From assembly GCF_003946915.1 (NCBI RefSeq), contig NZ_RPOC01000001.1:310001-374000 (forward strand): a stretch of 64,000 nt of DNA, in the 5' to 3' direction. Below, piece after piece: positions 26,810 to 37,123 of this stretch. A program made the position numbers and the translations under genes. The stretch comes from Flavobacterium ustbae. Lineage in GTDB: Bacteria > Bacteroidota > Bacteroidia > Flavobacteriales > Flavobacteriaceae. Positions within the stretch are counted from its first letter, which is position 1. The number at the start of each line of letters is the position of its first letter. The notes beneath the pieces were generated by a model, which worked only from the letters and a program-made list of their open reading frames with translations, had not been told where the DNA came from and did no database searches.

Positions 26810-27292
26810 ATGAAAAAACCGACGAACGACACTTTCACGATAAAACAAGCTTTACAAAAGCTGGAGCATTTTTGTGCCTATCAAGAACGCTGTCACGACG
26901 AGGTTGTTTCTAAATTATACAGCTTAAAAATGACTTCAGACGAGATAGATACTATTGTTGTTCAGCTAATTGAAGGGAATTTTTTAAATGAAACTCGTTT
27001 TGCGTGCAGCTTCGCCCGAGGCAAACACAGAATAAAACATTGGGGAAAAATTAGGATTACAAACGAGTTGAAAGCAAGAAATATTTCGTCAACCAATATC
27101 ACGTTAGCTTTGAAAGAAATTTCTACTGAAGAATATTTTGAAACTTTCGAAAATCTGGCGGAAAGATCTTGGCTTAGCATTTCAGAAAACAATGTTCTCA
27201 AAAAACGAAAAAAGTTTTGCGACTATATGCTTCGCAGAGGTTATGAAAGCAATTTAGTTTATGAAAAAGTAAAAGAGCTGGAAGAAAACTAG
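26810..27292 (+). CDS. recX: RecX-family regulator of RecA
   Basis: 160 residues, cytoplasmic. RecX binds RecA filaments and modulates recombination and the SOS response. The sequence shows the three-helix repeat pattern of the family: ALQKLEHFCAYQERCHDEV (first unit), EIDTIVVQLIEGNFLNETRFA, and FARGKHRIKHWGKIRITNELKARNIS, the most conserved segment. It is flanked by two surface-protein genes and has no operon partner; recA is not in the window. The ATG at 26810 is the first in frame and the length is normal. Confidence 0.88.
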   Translation: MKKPTNDTFTIKQALQKLEHFCAYQERCHDEVVSKLYSLKMTSDEIDTIVVQLIEGNFLNETRFACSFARGKHRIKHWGKIRITNELKARNISSTNITLALKEISTEEYFETFENLAERSWLSISENNVLKKRKKFCDYMLRRGYESNLVYEKVKELEEN

Positions 27293-27560
27293 CTGCATCA
27301 TACATCTTTAAAAAAATTAATTATCTCCTCCCTTTTAGATCTTCAAATATATCGCAATCTGCCTTAAATTGCTTACATATTTCAATATAGCATCAAGTTA
27401 TAAATTATTCCATTTTTGAAGAATTTATAGCAAATTTGACGTTTTTCAGTCTAAAACCTCAAAAATAAGCCCCAAAAATCTTAAAATTTTACGATTATTC
27501 TTATATAATTTTGGATCATTTTATAAGAATATTTATCGAACATTAAATTTTTTAATGCCA

Positions 27561-27596
27561 TTCATCGACTATTTTAACAATTCATCGATTAAATAG
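27561..27596 (+). promoter_or_regulatory. Paired direct repeats spaced 20 bp upstream of surface protein 4
   Basis: TTCATCGA occurs at 27561-27568 and 27581-27588. The extended copies read TCGACTATTTTA and TCGATTAAATAG, resembling the TCGATTAAATGC pair before surface protein 1 in the same orientation and with the same 20-bp period. The pair ends about 20-30 bp upstream of the putative -33 region, a usual place for an activator. Confidence 0.45.
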
Positions 27597-27617
27597 GGGT
27601 TACCAAAACCCTAACAA

Positions 27618-27646
27618 TTTCTAGCTCGTAGATGTATCTATCTTTG
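27618..27646 (+). promoter_or_regulatory. Candidate promoter of surface protein 4
   Basis: TATCTTTG (27639-27646) is a perfect TAnnTTTG -7 box. TTTC at 27618-27621, 17 bp upstream, is one mismatch from the -33 TTTG. The start site would lie about 27652, giving a leader of roughly 48 bases. Confidence 0.55.
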
Positions 27647-27699
27647 CCGCGGTTCGAAAGTTCTATGCCAGCATAACAAATTGATAGAAAACATTTAAC

Positions 27700-30600
27700 A
27701 TGAAAAAAACTTTACTTTTATTCTTATTGTTGCCTTTTTTAACGTTTGCTCAAAATGACTTAGTAAGATGGAATGCTGCTACTTCGTCTAGTTACACACC
27801 TATTGCAATGTCAAATGTAACTCCATTAGATATCACTACTGGCGGAGGGGTGAGTATTTCCTACGTTTCATATAATAGCGAATCAACTTTTTTTCAGACA
27901 GGAAACTGGCCTGTTCCACAGCAGATAGGTAGCGCCTATGATGTTAACAAGTATATACAGTTTAGGATTAAACCAGCTGATAAATATAAAATTGATGCCA
28001 ACACTTTTACATTTCAATGCAGATCTGGATCAGGTAAATTTAAAGTTAGGTATTCAAAACATGCCAATTTCGAAACTGGAGTTAAAGATTTAATCTTAGA
28101 AACTACAACACCTGGTAATTGGACAACATATACGACTACATTATCTTCTGACTTTAACCCTATTCTTGAAAATGAATATATTTATATTAGAATTTATTCT
28201 TATAGCACCCATAATACTTTTGAAATAAAAACGGGTACACTTTCAACAAATATTGTTCCTGTATTCAATGGTACTGTGAGTCCATTTGATTCTTCAAAAA
28301 TAATGGCCATTAAAGATTTTGCAGATACTAAAATCAATGTGGCTACAAATATAAATGTACTTTCAAACGACATTCAAAAACAAAATGTAACCACCTTAAC
28401 TTTGTCGACTCCCCCAAATGCATCACAAGGAACTGCATTAATTAATCCTGACAAAACCATAACATTTAATCCCGCAAAAGATTTTGTGGGAACATCAACT
28501 TTTAGCTACACTATTTCTAACGGAACGGAAACTTCTACCTCTACGGTGAAAGTGACGGTATCAAACAATCCAGATCAAGTTCTCTCCCTTTGGAATGGCG
28601 CAGGAGATAGCTACAACCCGGTAACAAATAGTTATGTTAATCCAACTTCGCCAGTAACTTCAGTTGGTGCTACTCTAAACTATACTTTTTACAATACAGA
28701 CAATGCATTTTTTCAAAGTGGCAACTGGCCACGACCAGAACAAAATGGCGGAAAGGAAGACCCTAACAAATACATACAATTTAAAATAAGCCCTGATTTA
28801 AAGCACAAACTGACTCTTAAGCAGTTTAATTTCACCTATAGAGCAAACAGTCAACGATTTTTAGTTAAGTATTCTAAAGATCCAAACTTCACTACTGGTG
28901 TATTGACTATGATACCTGATACACCAACAGCATCTAATTGGACAGCATTGACTAACAATATTAACCCTAGTGTCAACCCTATATTACCTAATGAAACTTT
29001 ATACGTTAGAATTTATTCTTACAGCAGTAATAATAATTTTGATATAAAAAATGGAAATGGAAATAGCGAAGGACCTGTTTTTACAGGAACTGTAGATGAT
29101 GTTTATACTTTGACAGCCAATAATGACTATGTTTCAACACCATCAAATCAGGCCATAAATATTCCTATTTTAAACAATGATGTTATTGGCGGATATCCTT
29201 TACAAGCCATAACTGTAACTCAACCAACTACCGGTACGGTAACTGTAAATGGTGTTAACAGCGTTACCTTTACACCAAATGCAAGTTTTACTGGATCTGA
29301 AACATTTACTTATACACTTCGCAACACTAATTCCCCTTCAGACTATTCTTCTGCAACTGTAACTGTTAATGCAACCGCGCCAGTATGTGCGATTCAAGGT
29401 GACCAGATTACTTATGGAGAAAATAAATGGATAGGTTACGTATACAAAACAACAACATTACCATCGTCAGGCAGTCCGACAGATCCAAATCCTGCATCTC
29501 CTGCTGTTATCACAATTCCAAACATGACTTATGTTGGACAAGTTGAAGAAAACAAATTATTTAATCGTGATGTTGTACAAGGTGCTGTTACAGGATTAAA
29601 CCCACAACTATGCGAGACTCCAAGAGATTATTTTTTTGTTCGTTACAGAATGAAGGCCAATGTTGATGTAACGGGAACTTATAACATAACTGTTGGAGGA
29701 GACGATTACTATCGCTTATATTTAACAACGGCTTCTGGTACTACCAAGATACTTAATCAATGGTCTGGCGTAAATTATTCTCAAAAAGCACTTAATATGC
29801 AATTAACAGCTGGTGTAGACTATTATTTTGATATAGAATACTATGAAAAAACAACTGATTCTAGAATCCAGTTTTCTATGGGCTTAATTGCAGGAAATAG
29901 TACCACCCCTTATTCTTACCCTTTTGGAGATAATTTGTGGAACGTTTATGGATTTACTACAGCAGCTAGCGGTAACAATTTTACAATTTCAGAAGGAAGT
30001 TATGCTGGACATTATAGTGTTAGTCCTGTAAATATTAAGACTACAGATTCGTTTGCTCTCACAGAATCACCTTCTTTCAATCCTACAGTATCTGGTTGGC
30101 AAGGAGCACCTGTTCCGCAAGATTACTTTACTTTAGTTTACAAAAGACAAGGATTTCCTTGTGGAACCTACCAAATACAAATCACAAACTGTGATGACCA
30201 AGTGCAAATCTTTATCGACGATGAAAACGCCACAACTCCAGCTTATACATCTTCAGGAAATATTAATGACAATGCTCCTGAAAATAATATATTAACAAGT
30301 CCGAAAGTTTTAGGTAAAAATTCGAAAGTTGAAATTCGTTTAAAAGACTACAAACAAAATGCAAGGTTAAATTTAAATTTCATTAAAATTGAAACAGATT
30401 ATAATGGAAGTGGAAATGCAAATGGCAGCTCTTTAGTTATAAGTGCCGATACAGAATTAACGACCGACCTTACAGTATGCTCTTGCACAATAAACGATGG
30501 GGTTACTTTAACAGTACCAAAAGACATAACCTTAACTGTCGACGAAGACATAAACGTTATTGGAGAAGGAAAACTATTACTTTTAGACGGAGGATCATTG

Positions 30601-31971
30601 CTTCAAACTTCAACAGACAAAAATATGTTTAGTGGGGGTGCCACTACATTTGAAGCGCAAAGAACGACTAAGGTAGTTCGTTATGACGTAACTTACTGGT
30701 CATCTCCCGTAGTTGGTTTATCAATGCACGATTTGTCTCCAGATACTTTATGGGATAAATATCATTATTGGAATGCTGCCAATAACGGTTGGGTTCTTGA
30801 CAGTTTTGGAAAAGAGAAAATGGAAGCAGGAAGAGGATACAGCATAAGAGCCCCTCAAACTCATGACCTAGAAACTCCACATGATTTTACTGCAAAATTT
30901 ACAGGAAAACCAAACAATGGAGATGTTCTAATTCCTCTTGTAGTAGGAAACCTAAATTTATTAGGCAACCCTTATCCTTCTTCTATTGATGCTGAACAAT
31001 TTATTATAGATAATGGAGATGTAGGACCATTATATTTCTGGTCGCATAACACGCCTCCAAAAAGAATAGAAGGAACCAATATCTTTACTTATGATAGCGC
31101 AGATTTTGCTGTTTTTACTTTAATGGGAGAAACTCAACCATCTCCAAAAGGGCAAAGACCGAACGGTTATATCTCTACTGGACAAGGTTTCTTTGTTAGA
31201 CCAAAAGTAAACTCTGTTTTATTTACAAACGACCAGAGAGTTAAAGCTAAAAACACTTCATTTTTTAAGACAACTGCAAAAACTAGCGGTATAGAAAAAA
31301 ATCGTTTATGGTTAAATTTAACTAATACAGGAGACGCATTCAAGCAAATTCTTATCGGATATGCAACTGGCGCAACCAATAGCCTAGATCATAATTTTGA
31401 CGCTACTTCAATGAACAGTAACTCTTATCTTGATTTTTATAGCATTAACACCTCTAAAAAGTTGACGATTCAAGGCCGTGCACTTCCTTTCGATAATACC
31501 GATGTTGTTCCTCTTGGCTTTAAAAGTACTGTCACAGGCGAATTTACCATTTCAATTGATCATGCTGATGGATTCTTCGAAACTCAGGAAGTTTATTTAG
31601 AAGATAAGCTAACCGGTAAAATAACAGATTTAAGAAAAGAGAACTATACGTTCACAACTGCTGTCGGATCTTTTAATACACGTTTTTCAGTACGTTATAC
31701 TAATAAAACGTTAGGCACAGACGATTTTGAAAACATAGGAAATAGTGTTTTAGTAGCAGTAAAATCAAAAGTAATAAATCTTACTAGCGGTACTGAAAAC
31801 ATAAAAGAAACACAAATCTATACGATCGGCGGACAATTGCTTTTCAGCAAAAATAAAATTGAAGCAAAAGAATTAAAGATTGAAAATTTACATTCTAGCA
31901 ATCAAGTTTTATTGGTAAAAATAATTTTAGAAAATGATCACGTAGTCACGAAAAAAATCATATTCAATTAA
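27700..31971 (+). CDS. Giant secreted surface protein 4: duplicated novel domain, Ig-like and PA14-like regions, T9SS type C signal
   Basis: 1423 residues. Signal peptide (MKKTLLLFLLLPFLTFAQ), then two homologous domains of about 180 residues (about 20-203 and 293-467). They share FFQTGNWP/FFQSGNWP, NKYIQF(R/K)I, KVRYSKHANF/LVKYSKDPNF and YIRIYSYS/YVRIYSYS. Each is followed by an Ig/cadherin-like domain with a LSND/LNND motif (204-290 and 468-555). A PA14-like region (about 560-960, YNITVGGDDYYRLYL) precedes the shared module (from about 983: RYDVTYWSSPV, LWDKYHYWN, GYSIRAPQ, GNPYPSSIDA, LYFWSHNTPP, LIGYATGATNS) and the type C signal (IILENDHVVTKKIIFN). It is the only one of the four giants on the plus strand. 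Confidence 0.9.
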   Translation: MKKTLLLFLLLPFLTFAQNDLVRWNAATSSSYTPIAMSNVTPLDITTGGGVSISYVSYNSESTFFQTGNWPVPQQIGSAYDVNKYIQFRIKPADKYKIDANTFTFQCRSGSGKFKVRYSKHANFETGVKDLILETTTPGNWTTYTTTLSSDFNPILENEYIYIRIYSYSTHNTFEIKTGTLSTNIVPVFNGTVSPFDSSKIMAIKDFADTKINVATNINVLSNDIQKQNVTTLTLSTPPNASQGTALINPDKTITFNPAKDFVGTSTFSYTISNGTETSTSTVKVTVSNNPDQVLSLWNGAGDSYNPVTNSYVNPTSPVTSVGATLNYTFYNTDNAFFQSGNWPRPEQNGGKEDPNKYIQFKISPDLKHKLTLKQFNFTYRANSQRFLVKYSKDPNFTTGVLTMIPDTPTASNWTALTNNINPSVNPILPNETLYVRIYSYSSNNNFDIKNGNGNSEGPVFTGTVDDVYTLTANNDYVSTPSNQAINIPILNNDVIGGYPLQAITVTQPTTGTVTVNGVNSVTFTPNASFTGSETFTYTLRNTNSPSDYSSATVTVNATAPVCAIQGDQITYGENKWIGYVYKTTTLPSSGSPTDPNPASPAVITIPNMTYVGQVEENKLFNRDVVQGAVTGLNPQLCETPRDYFFVRYRMKANVDVTGTYNITVGGDDYYRLYLTTASGTTKILNQWSGVNYSQKALNMQLTAGVDYYFDIEYYEKTTDSRIQFSMGLIAGNSTTPYSYPFGDNLWNVYGFTTAASGNNFTISEGSYAGHYSVSPVNIKTTDSFALTESPSFNPTVSGWQGAPVPQDYFTLVYKRQGFPCGTYQIQITNCDDQVQIFIDDENATTPAYTSSGNINDNAPENNILTSPKVLGKNSKVEIRLKDYKQNARLNLNFIKIETDYNGSGNANGSSLVISADTELTTDLTVCSCTINDGVTLTVPKDITLTVDEDINVIGEGKLLLLDGGSLLQTSTDKNMFSGGATTFEAQRTTKVVRYDVTYWSSPVVGLSMHDLSPDTLWDKYHYWNAANNGWVLDSFGKEKMEAGRGYSIRAPQTHDLETPHDFTAKFTGKPNNGDVLIPLVVGNLNLLGNPYPSSIDAEQFIIDNGDVGPLYFWSHNTPPKRIEGTNIFTYDSADFAVFTLMGETQPSPKGQRPNGYISTGQGFFVRPKVNSVLFTNDQRVKAKNTSFFKTTAKTSGIEKNRLWLNLTNTGDAFKQILIGYATGATNSLDHNFDATSMNSNSYLDFYSINTSKKLTIQGRALPFDNTDVVPLGFKSTVTGEFTISIDHADGFFETQEVYLEDKLTGKITDLRKENYTFTTAVGSFNTRFSVRYTNKTLGTDDFENIGNSVLVAVKSKVINLTSGTENIKETQIYTIGGQLLFSKNKIEAKELKIENLHSSNQVLLVKIILENDHVVTKKIIFN

Positions 31972-31975
31972 TAGC

Positions 31976-32006
31976 AAAACCCATCTTTACGATGGGTTTT
32001 TGTTTT
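31976..32006. terminator. Bidirectional terminator between surface protein 4 and bioF
   Basis: Stem AAAACCCATC (31976-31985) and GATGGGTTTT (31991-32000), 5-base loop, T-rich flank. It serves two convergent genes. Confidence 0.8.
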
Positions 32007-32041
32007 CACTTTTTATCTAAATTAAAAATCTTCCTTTATAA

Positions 32042-33178
32042 TTAAAAAACAAAATCTCTAACCAACTCCAAAACTTGATTAATTTCTTCCTGCGAATTGT
32101 AGCTGTGAATACAAAAACGAAGGCGTTCCTGTCCTTCTGGAACAATCGGAGAGAAAATACACTGCACATCAAACCCTTTGTCTTGAAGTTGTTGCGACAA
32201 TTCTTTTACGTTTTTATTTCCTGGAATAATAGCCGAATGTATGGGAGATTTACTATGAACAAACATTGGTTTCAGTCCGAGCAAATTTTTCTGTTGATTG
32301 AAAAATATAATATTCTGACGAAGTTTTTCAATGGGGTCTTTTTCAATTTCCAATTGCTGATAGGCTATAAAAATTGTCGTTACGGCATGAGGTGATAAAG
32401 CAGTGGTATAAATAAAACTTCTAGCAAAATTGATTAGGTATTCTCTAAGGTTAACGCTTCCTAAAATTGCCGCTCCTTGGCATCCTAAACCTTTTCCAAA
32501 AGTTACAATTCGAGCAAAAATCTTATTGTGCAACTGTAGGTATTGAGTCAATCCCTCTCCTTTTTCTCCAAAAACGCCCAAAGCGTGAGCTTCATCAACA
32601 ACCAAATAACAATTGTATTTTTCTGAAATCTGTATCAATTCCTCCAAGTTAGTAGTATCACCATCCATAGAAAACACACTTTCTGTTACAATATAAATTG
32701 TAGCATCTGGAAATGTAAGAACATGCTTTTCTAAATCTTCAAAATCGTTATGTATAAAATGATGCGATTTTGCCTTAGACATTGCGATTCCATCTTTTAT
32801 AGAAGCATGACATAATTCATCATACAAAACAACATCATTTTCTTGCGGTACAGCACTAAAAAACCCCAAATTGGCATTGTATCCCGAATTGAAAATTAAA
32901 GCCGCTTCTGCTTCATGAAATTGTGCTATAAAAGTTTCTGCTATTTGATAAAGGGAATGATTTCCCGTAATCAATCTAGAACCTGTAGCTCCATTTTGAA
33001 AAATCTCATTTTCTAACAGATAAGCGTGAGCATGTTTCCAAATAACTTCTGACTTAGAGAATCCGATATAATCATTCGACGAAAAATCAATCAAATTATT
33101 AAATACAGGTAATTTTCTAAACAGATTTTCTTGTTTACAGTTTTCTAATTTATGATTAAGTTTTTCTGGCAGTTCCAT
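32042..33178 (-). CDS. bioF: 8-amino-7-oxononanoate synthase-like PLP enzyme
   Basis: 378 residues from the ATG at 33178 (MELPEKLNHKLE); another ATG at 33196 adds six residues. It belongs to the alpha-oxoamine synthase family, which condenses an amino acid with an acyl-CoA using PLP; BioF makes 8-amino-7-oxononanoate for biotin. Visible: FSSNDYIGF near the N-terminus, GSRLITGNHSLY, CHASIKDG, VVDEAHALGVFG, and the PLP lysine in TFGKGLGCQGA (about residue 230). The FARSFIYTTALSP segment favours BioF over KBL. The rest of a biotin operon is not present here, so the assignment rests on sequence features alone. Confidence 0.82.
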   Translation of the reverse strand: MELPEKLNHKLENCKQENLFRKLPVFNNLIDFSSNDYIGFSKSEVIWKHAHAYLLENEIFQNGATGSRLITGNHSLYQIAETFIAQFHEAEAALIFNSGYNANLGFFSAVPQENDVVLYDELCHASIKDGIAMSKAKSHHFIHNDFEDLEKHVLTFPDATIYIVTESVFSMDGDTTNLEELIQISEKYNCYLVVDEAHALGVFGEKGEGLTQYLQLHNKIFARIVTFGKGLGCQGAAILGSVNLREYLINFARSFIYTTALSPHAVTTIFIAYQQLEIEKDPIEKLRQNIIFFNQQKNLLGLKPMFVHSKSPIHSAIIPGNKNVKELSQQLQDKGFDVQCIFSPIVPEGQERLRFCIHSYNSQEEINQVLELVRDFVF

Positions 33179-33300
33179 ACAAACAAAGTTAGGCAATTCA
33201 TTTCATAATAAAATAAACAGCAAATTATAAGAAACACACCTTTTCTGTATTCTTTACCACTAAAATTGAGGTTTTATATTTTTGTTTATGCATGTGCTAA

Positions 33301-33333
33301 AAACAAAAAAGCCAGACATATTGTCTAGCTTTT
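33301..33333 (-). terminator. Terminator of atpDC
   Basis: Hairpin AAAAGC-C-AGACA (33307-33318) with TGTCT-A-GCTTTT (33322-33333), followed on the minus strand by T-rich sequence. It lies just past the atpC stop. Confidence 0.7.
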
Positions 33334-33354
33334 CAGTTTATTTAAAAAATTGTT

Positions 33355-33636
33355 TTAGTCTACTAAAACAATTATCTTATTGTTTTTCATTTCGATTGTT
33401 CCTGACTTAATCTCTAAAGTATAAGTTTGGTCATTCACTCTCGTAAATTTATCCGCAGCCTCTTTAGAAAAACTGAAGCTTGGAGCTGCAATTTTAATTG
33501 TTCCTTCTTCTAGAATAGAAACAATTGGTGCGTGATGATTTAAAATCTGAAAGCTTCCATCAACTCCTGGTAAAGTAACTGAAGTTACCTCTCCTGAAAA
33601 TAATTTCGCTTCTGGTGATACTATTTCTAAAATCAT
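33355..33636 (-). CDS. atpC: ATP synthase F1 epsilon subunit, short form
   Basis: 93 residues covering only the N-terminal beta-sandwich (LEIVSPEAKLFSGEVTSVTLPG, GSFQILNHHAPIVSIL, IEMKNNKIIVLVD). The C-terminal helical hairpin that can inhibit rotation in the 130-140-residue forms is absent; short forms of this kind are usual in Flavobacteria. It is part of the central stalk of F1Fo ATP synthase. It follows atpD after an 81-bp spacer that holds a 20-bp inverted repeat. Confidence 0.95.
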   Translation of the reverse strand: MILEIVSPEAKLFSGEVTSVTLPGVDGSFQILNHHAPIVSILEEGTIKIAAPSFSFSKEAADKFTRVNDQTYTLEIKSGTIEMKNNKIIVLVD

Positions 33637-33648
33637 TTTTTTTGAGTT

Positions 33649-33703
33649 ATGAGTTATAAGTTATGAGTTATAAGTGAGTAGAAACTCATAATTTATAACT
33701 CAT
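33649..33703. repeat. Inverted repeat in the atpD-atpC spacer
   Basis: Arms ATGAGTTATAAGTTATGAGT (33649-33668) and its complement with one mismatch (33684-33703), with a 15-base loop. The left arm itself repeats TTATGAGTTATAAG. Elements of the type ACTCATAATTCATAAC are familiar as dispersed repeats in Bacteroidota genomes (from memory). In the mRNA this would be a long AU-rich hairpin that could alter the atpD:atpC ratio. Confidence 0.75.
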
Positions 33704-33717
33704 AATTCATAATTATA

Positions 33718-35232
<1,515 letters not shown>

Positions 35233-35290
35233 TTATGTATTTATTAAATAGCTATTTAGGTTTATCGAAAATACCTCTTTTTTCAGAGCG

Positions 35291-35320
35291 CAAAGATAAT
35301 TTTTTAAAATATAAAATCAA
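35291..35320 (-). promoter_or_regulatory. Promoter of atpDC
   Basis: On the minus strand ATTG, then 19 bp, then TATCTTTG (35298-35291), a near-perfect match to the Bacteroidota TTTG-N19-TAnnTTTG promoter. The leader would be about 55 bases. Confidence 0.65.
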
Positions 35321-35404
35321 TTTTTTTTTCATAAAAAATAGCATGATTTTGTTTGATTCCTAAAACTTAGCTAAAAAACAATAAAAACGGCATTTTTTTT
35401 ATTA

Positions 35405-35441
35405 AAAGAAAAAACCGCTGCATTGATAAAAAATGAGCGGT
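35405..35441 (-). terminator. Terminator of the GDSL lipoprotein gene
   Basis: Stem ACCGCT (35414-35419) and AGCGGT (35436-35441), extended by an inner ATT/AAT pairing. On the minus strand it is followed by a T-rich run. Confidence 0.65.
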
Positions 35442-35466
35442 CTTTCTCTTGTTTTTTTCACACTAT

Positions 35467-37041
35467 TTAAGGAAGTGTTGCTGGATATTGAATTGGATAA
35501 ACGCCTAGATCTACATGACGAAGAGTTGAACCATATTTTTCATTAATAGCATCAATAAAGATATTTGCAATTAAACCATAGCCTCTTGCACTCGGATGCA
35601 CTCCGTCAAGCGAAAATGCTCCACCAGTTGCAAAAGAAGAACTCATTGTATAATTGCCAAATCTAATTCCTCCGTTGGCCAATTGCGTCAGAGTTGCTTT
35701 TGTATCAACAAATGCCAATCCTTTTTCTTTAGCTATAGACTCAATTGTAACATTATAAGCATCTGTCGCTTTTTTAACTTCTGTAATTTCAGTAGGAATT
35801 AAAACGTGCTTATCCTGCAATGGGTATGATATACCAAATGCGTTTAATGGGGCTGGAGGTGCAATTCCAATTCCAGAATTTGCCGCCGTTGGAGCAGCTC
35901 CAATATCTGGTCGAGCCGTTAAAACTACTAAATCTGTCACTTTAGCTTGTCTGGCTTGTCCAAAAACAGCTCCATAAAAAGCAGCATTCTGAGGTCCTAA
36001 AGACGGAGTGAAAGCAGCTGTCAATTCCTTTGCTAAATTGGTTAAACTCTCGTCTTTTATTAACATCGGACTGGAGCCTGTCTCAGAAAGCAAATTAATT
36101 CGATCCCCTGCATTCAATGCTGTCAATACCGCTTTTAACGGTCCATACAACTGCGCATTAAGAGCTTTTATAGTAGCGACACCAACCGCTTCATTATTTT
36201 TCCCTATTAATTTAGGCGTAAGCGGATTATAAGGAACTGTTGTAAAATGAGGCAAAGCAGTAATATAAGGTAAATTTGCCACAACACCTTTTGCTCCTTT
36301 CGCTGTTAAAGCAGTAACCAGACCGCCATATACGTTTGCAAAAACGGTCGGATCTGTAATGTCGCTTGATCCGTAAGTCGCTGGGTTAGGATTTCCTGTT
36401 TGATCTTTTCCTGTTCCGCCAGAAGTTGCGTATGCCAACACATCATTCCCTCCAATAAATAAAGAGAAAAATGTTGGATCTTGAGTCACAGCATCTGCCA
36501 AAACAGTTGTACTAGAAGCACTCGAGAATCTGGCAAAATACGGATTTGCCGCACCAAGCGCCACTCCCGCAACATTACCATAACCTGCTGCTAATAAATG
36601 ATAACTTTTTGCTCCCGGAACGCCTAAGTTATTGAATGTTCCTGAAAGATGAGCCGTAACCTCAGTAGTTGGTTTTCCTTGCACATTTGTCGGAGTTTGT
36701 GTTTGACCAACAAAATATAAACGAGTTCCCGCTATTACATTTCCTCCTAACAAAAGACCTCCGATATTATCATTCATAAGTGGCTGTGTGAAGGCTCCTC
36801 CACCTGCAGCAGCAAACTGCTGAGCCAAAATATTCGGATATGAATTCTCCTGTCCTTTTTTAAATAAAGCATTATCACTATAACCCGCTGCAAAAGAATC
36901 TCCCAACGCCACATACTTTGTAAATACCGCAGAACCTGGAACTACAGGAACTTCTTCTGGAGTATTATTATTATCATCATTATTACAAGCTGCAACAAAG
37001 GCTAAAGAAACCAACAGCAGCGTTTTTATATTTTTTTTCAT
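35467..37041 (-). CDS. SGNH/GDSL hydrolase lipoprotein
   Basis: 524 residues. Lipoprotein signal with lipobox VAAC (Cys19) followed by an Asn/Asp-rich linker (NNDDNNN), which in this phylum favours outer-membrane surface export. Block I GDSFAAGYSD carries the catalytic Ser49; block III FIGGNDVLAY is at about 195; block V DGVHPSARGYG (about 480) gives the catalytic Asp/His. It is probably a lipase or esterase acting on lipids or acylated polymers at the cell surface. It follows a TonB receptor gene by 82 bases, so an uptake pair is likely. It is longer than minimal GDSL enzymes owing to inserts between blocks. Confidence 0.9.
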   Translation of the reverse strand: MKKNIKTLLLVSLAFVAACNNDDNNNTPEEVPVVPGSAVFTKYVALGDSFAAGYSDNALFKKGQENSYPNILAQQFAAAGGGAFTQPLMNDNIGGLLLGGNVIAGTRLYFVGQTQTPTNVQGKPTTEVTAHLSGTFNNLGVPGAKSYHLLAAGYGNVAGVALGAANPYFARFSSASSTTVLADAVTQDPTFFSLFIGGNDVLAYATSGGTGKDQTGNPNPATYGSSDITDPTVFANVYGGLVTALTAKGAKGVVANLPYITALPHFTTVPYNPLTPKLIGKNNEAVGVATIKALNAQLYGPLKAVLTALNAGDRINLLSETGSSPMLIKDESLTNLAKELTAAFTPSLGPQNAAFYGAVFGQARQAKVTDLVVLTARPDIGAAPTAANSGIGIAPPAPLNAFGISYPLQDKHVLIPTEITEVKKATDAYNVTIESIAKEKGLAFVDTKATLTQLANGGIRFGNYTMSSSFATGGAFSLDGVHPSARGYGLIANIFIDAINEKYGSTLRHVDLGVYPIQYPATLP

Positions 37042-37123
37042 AATTAGTACTTTTAAATTATCATCTCTTCACTTTCACAAATAACCTCAAAGAAGCTATG
37101 TCAATTTCATAATAAACTAGAGC

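Larger units (their letters stand above)
27293..27699. other. 407-bp intergenic region between recX and surface protein 4
   Basis: AT-rich, no credible gene. It contains a pair of direct repeats at 27561-27596 and a promoter-like element at 27618-27646 (separate entries), followed by a leader of about 50 bases. Confidence 0.6.
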
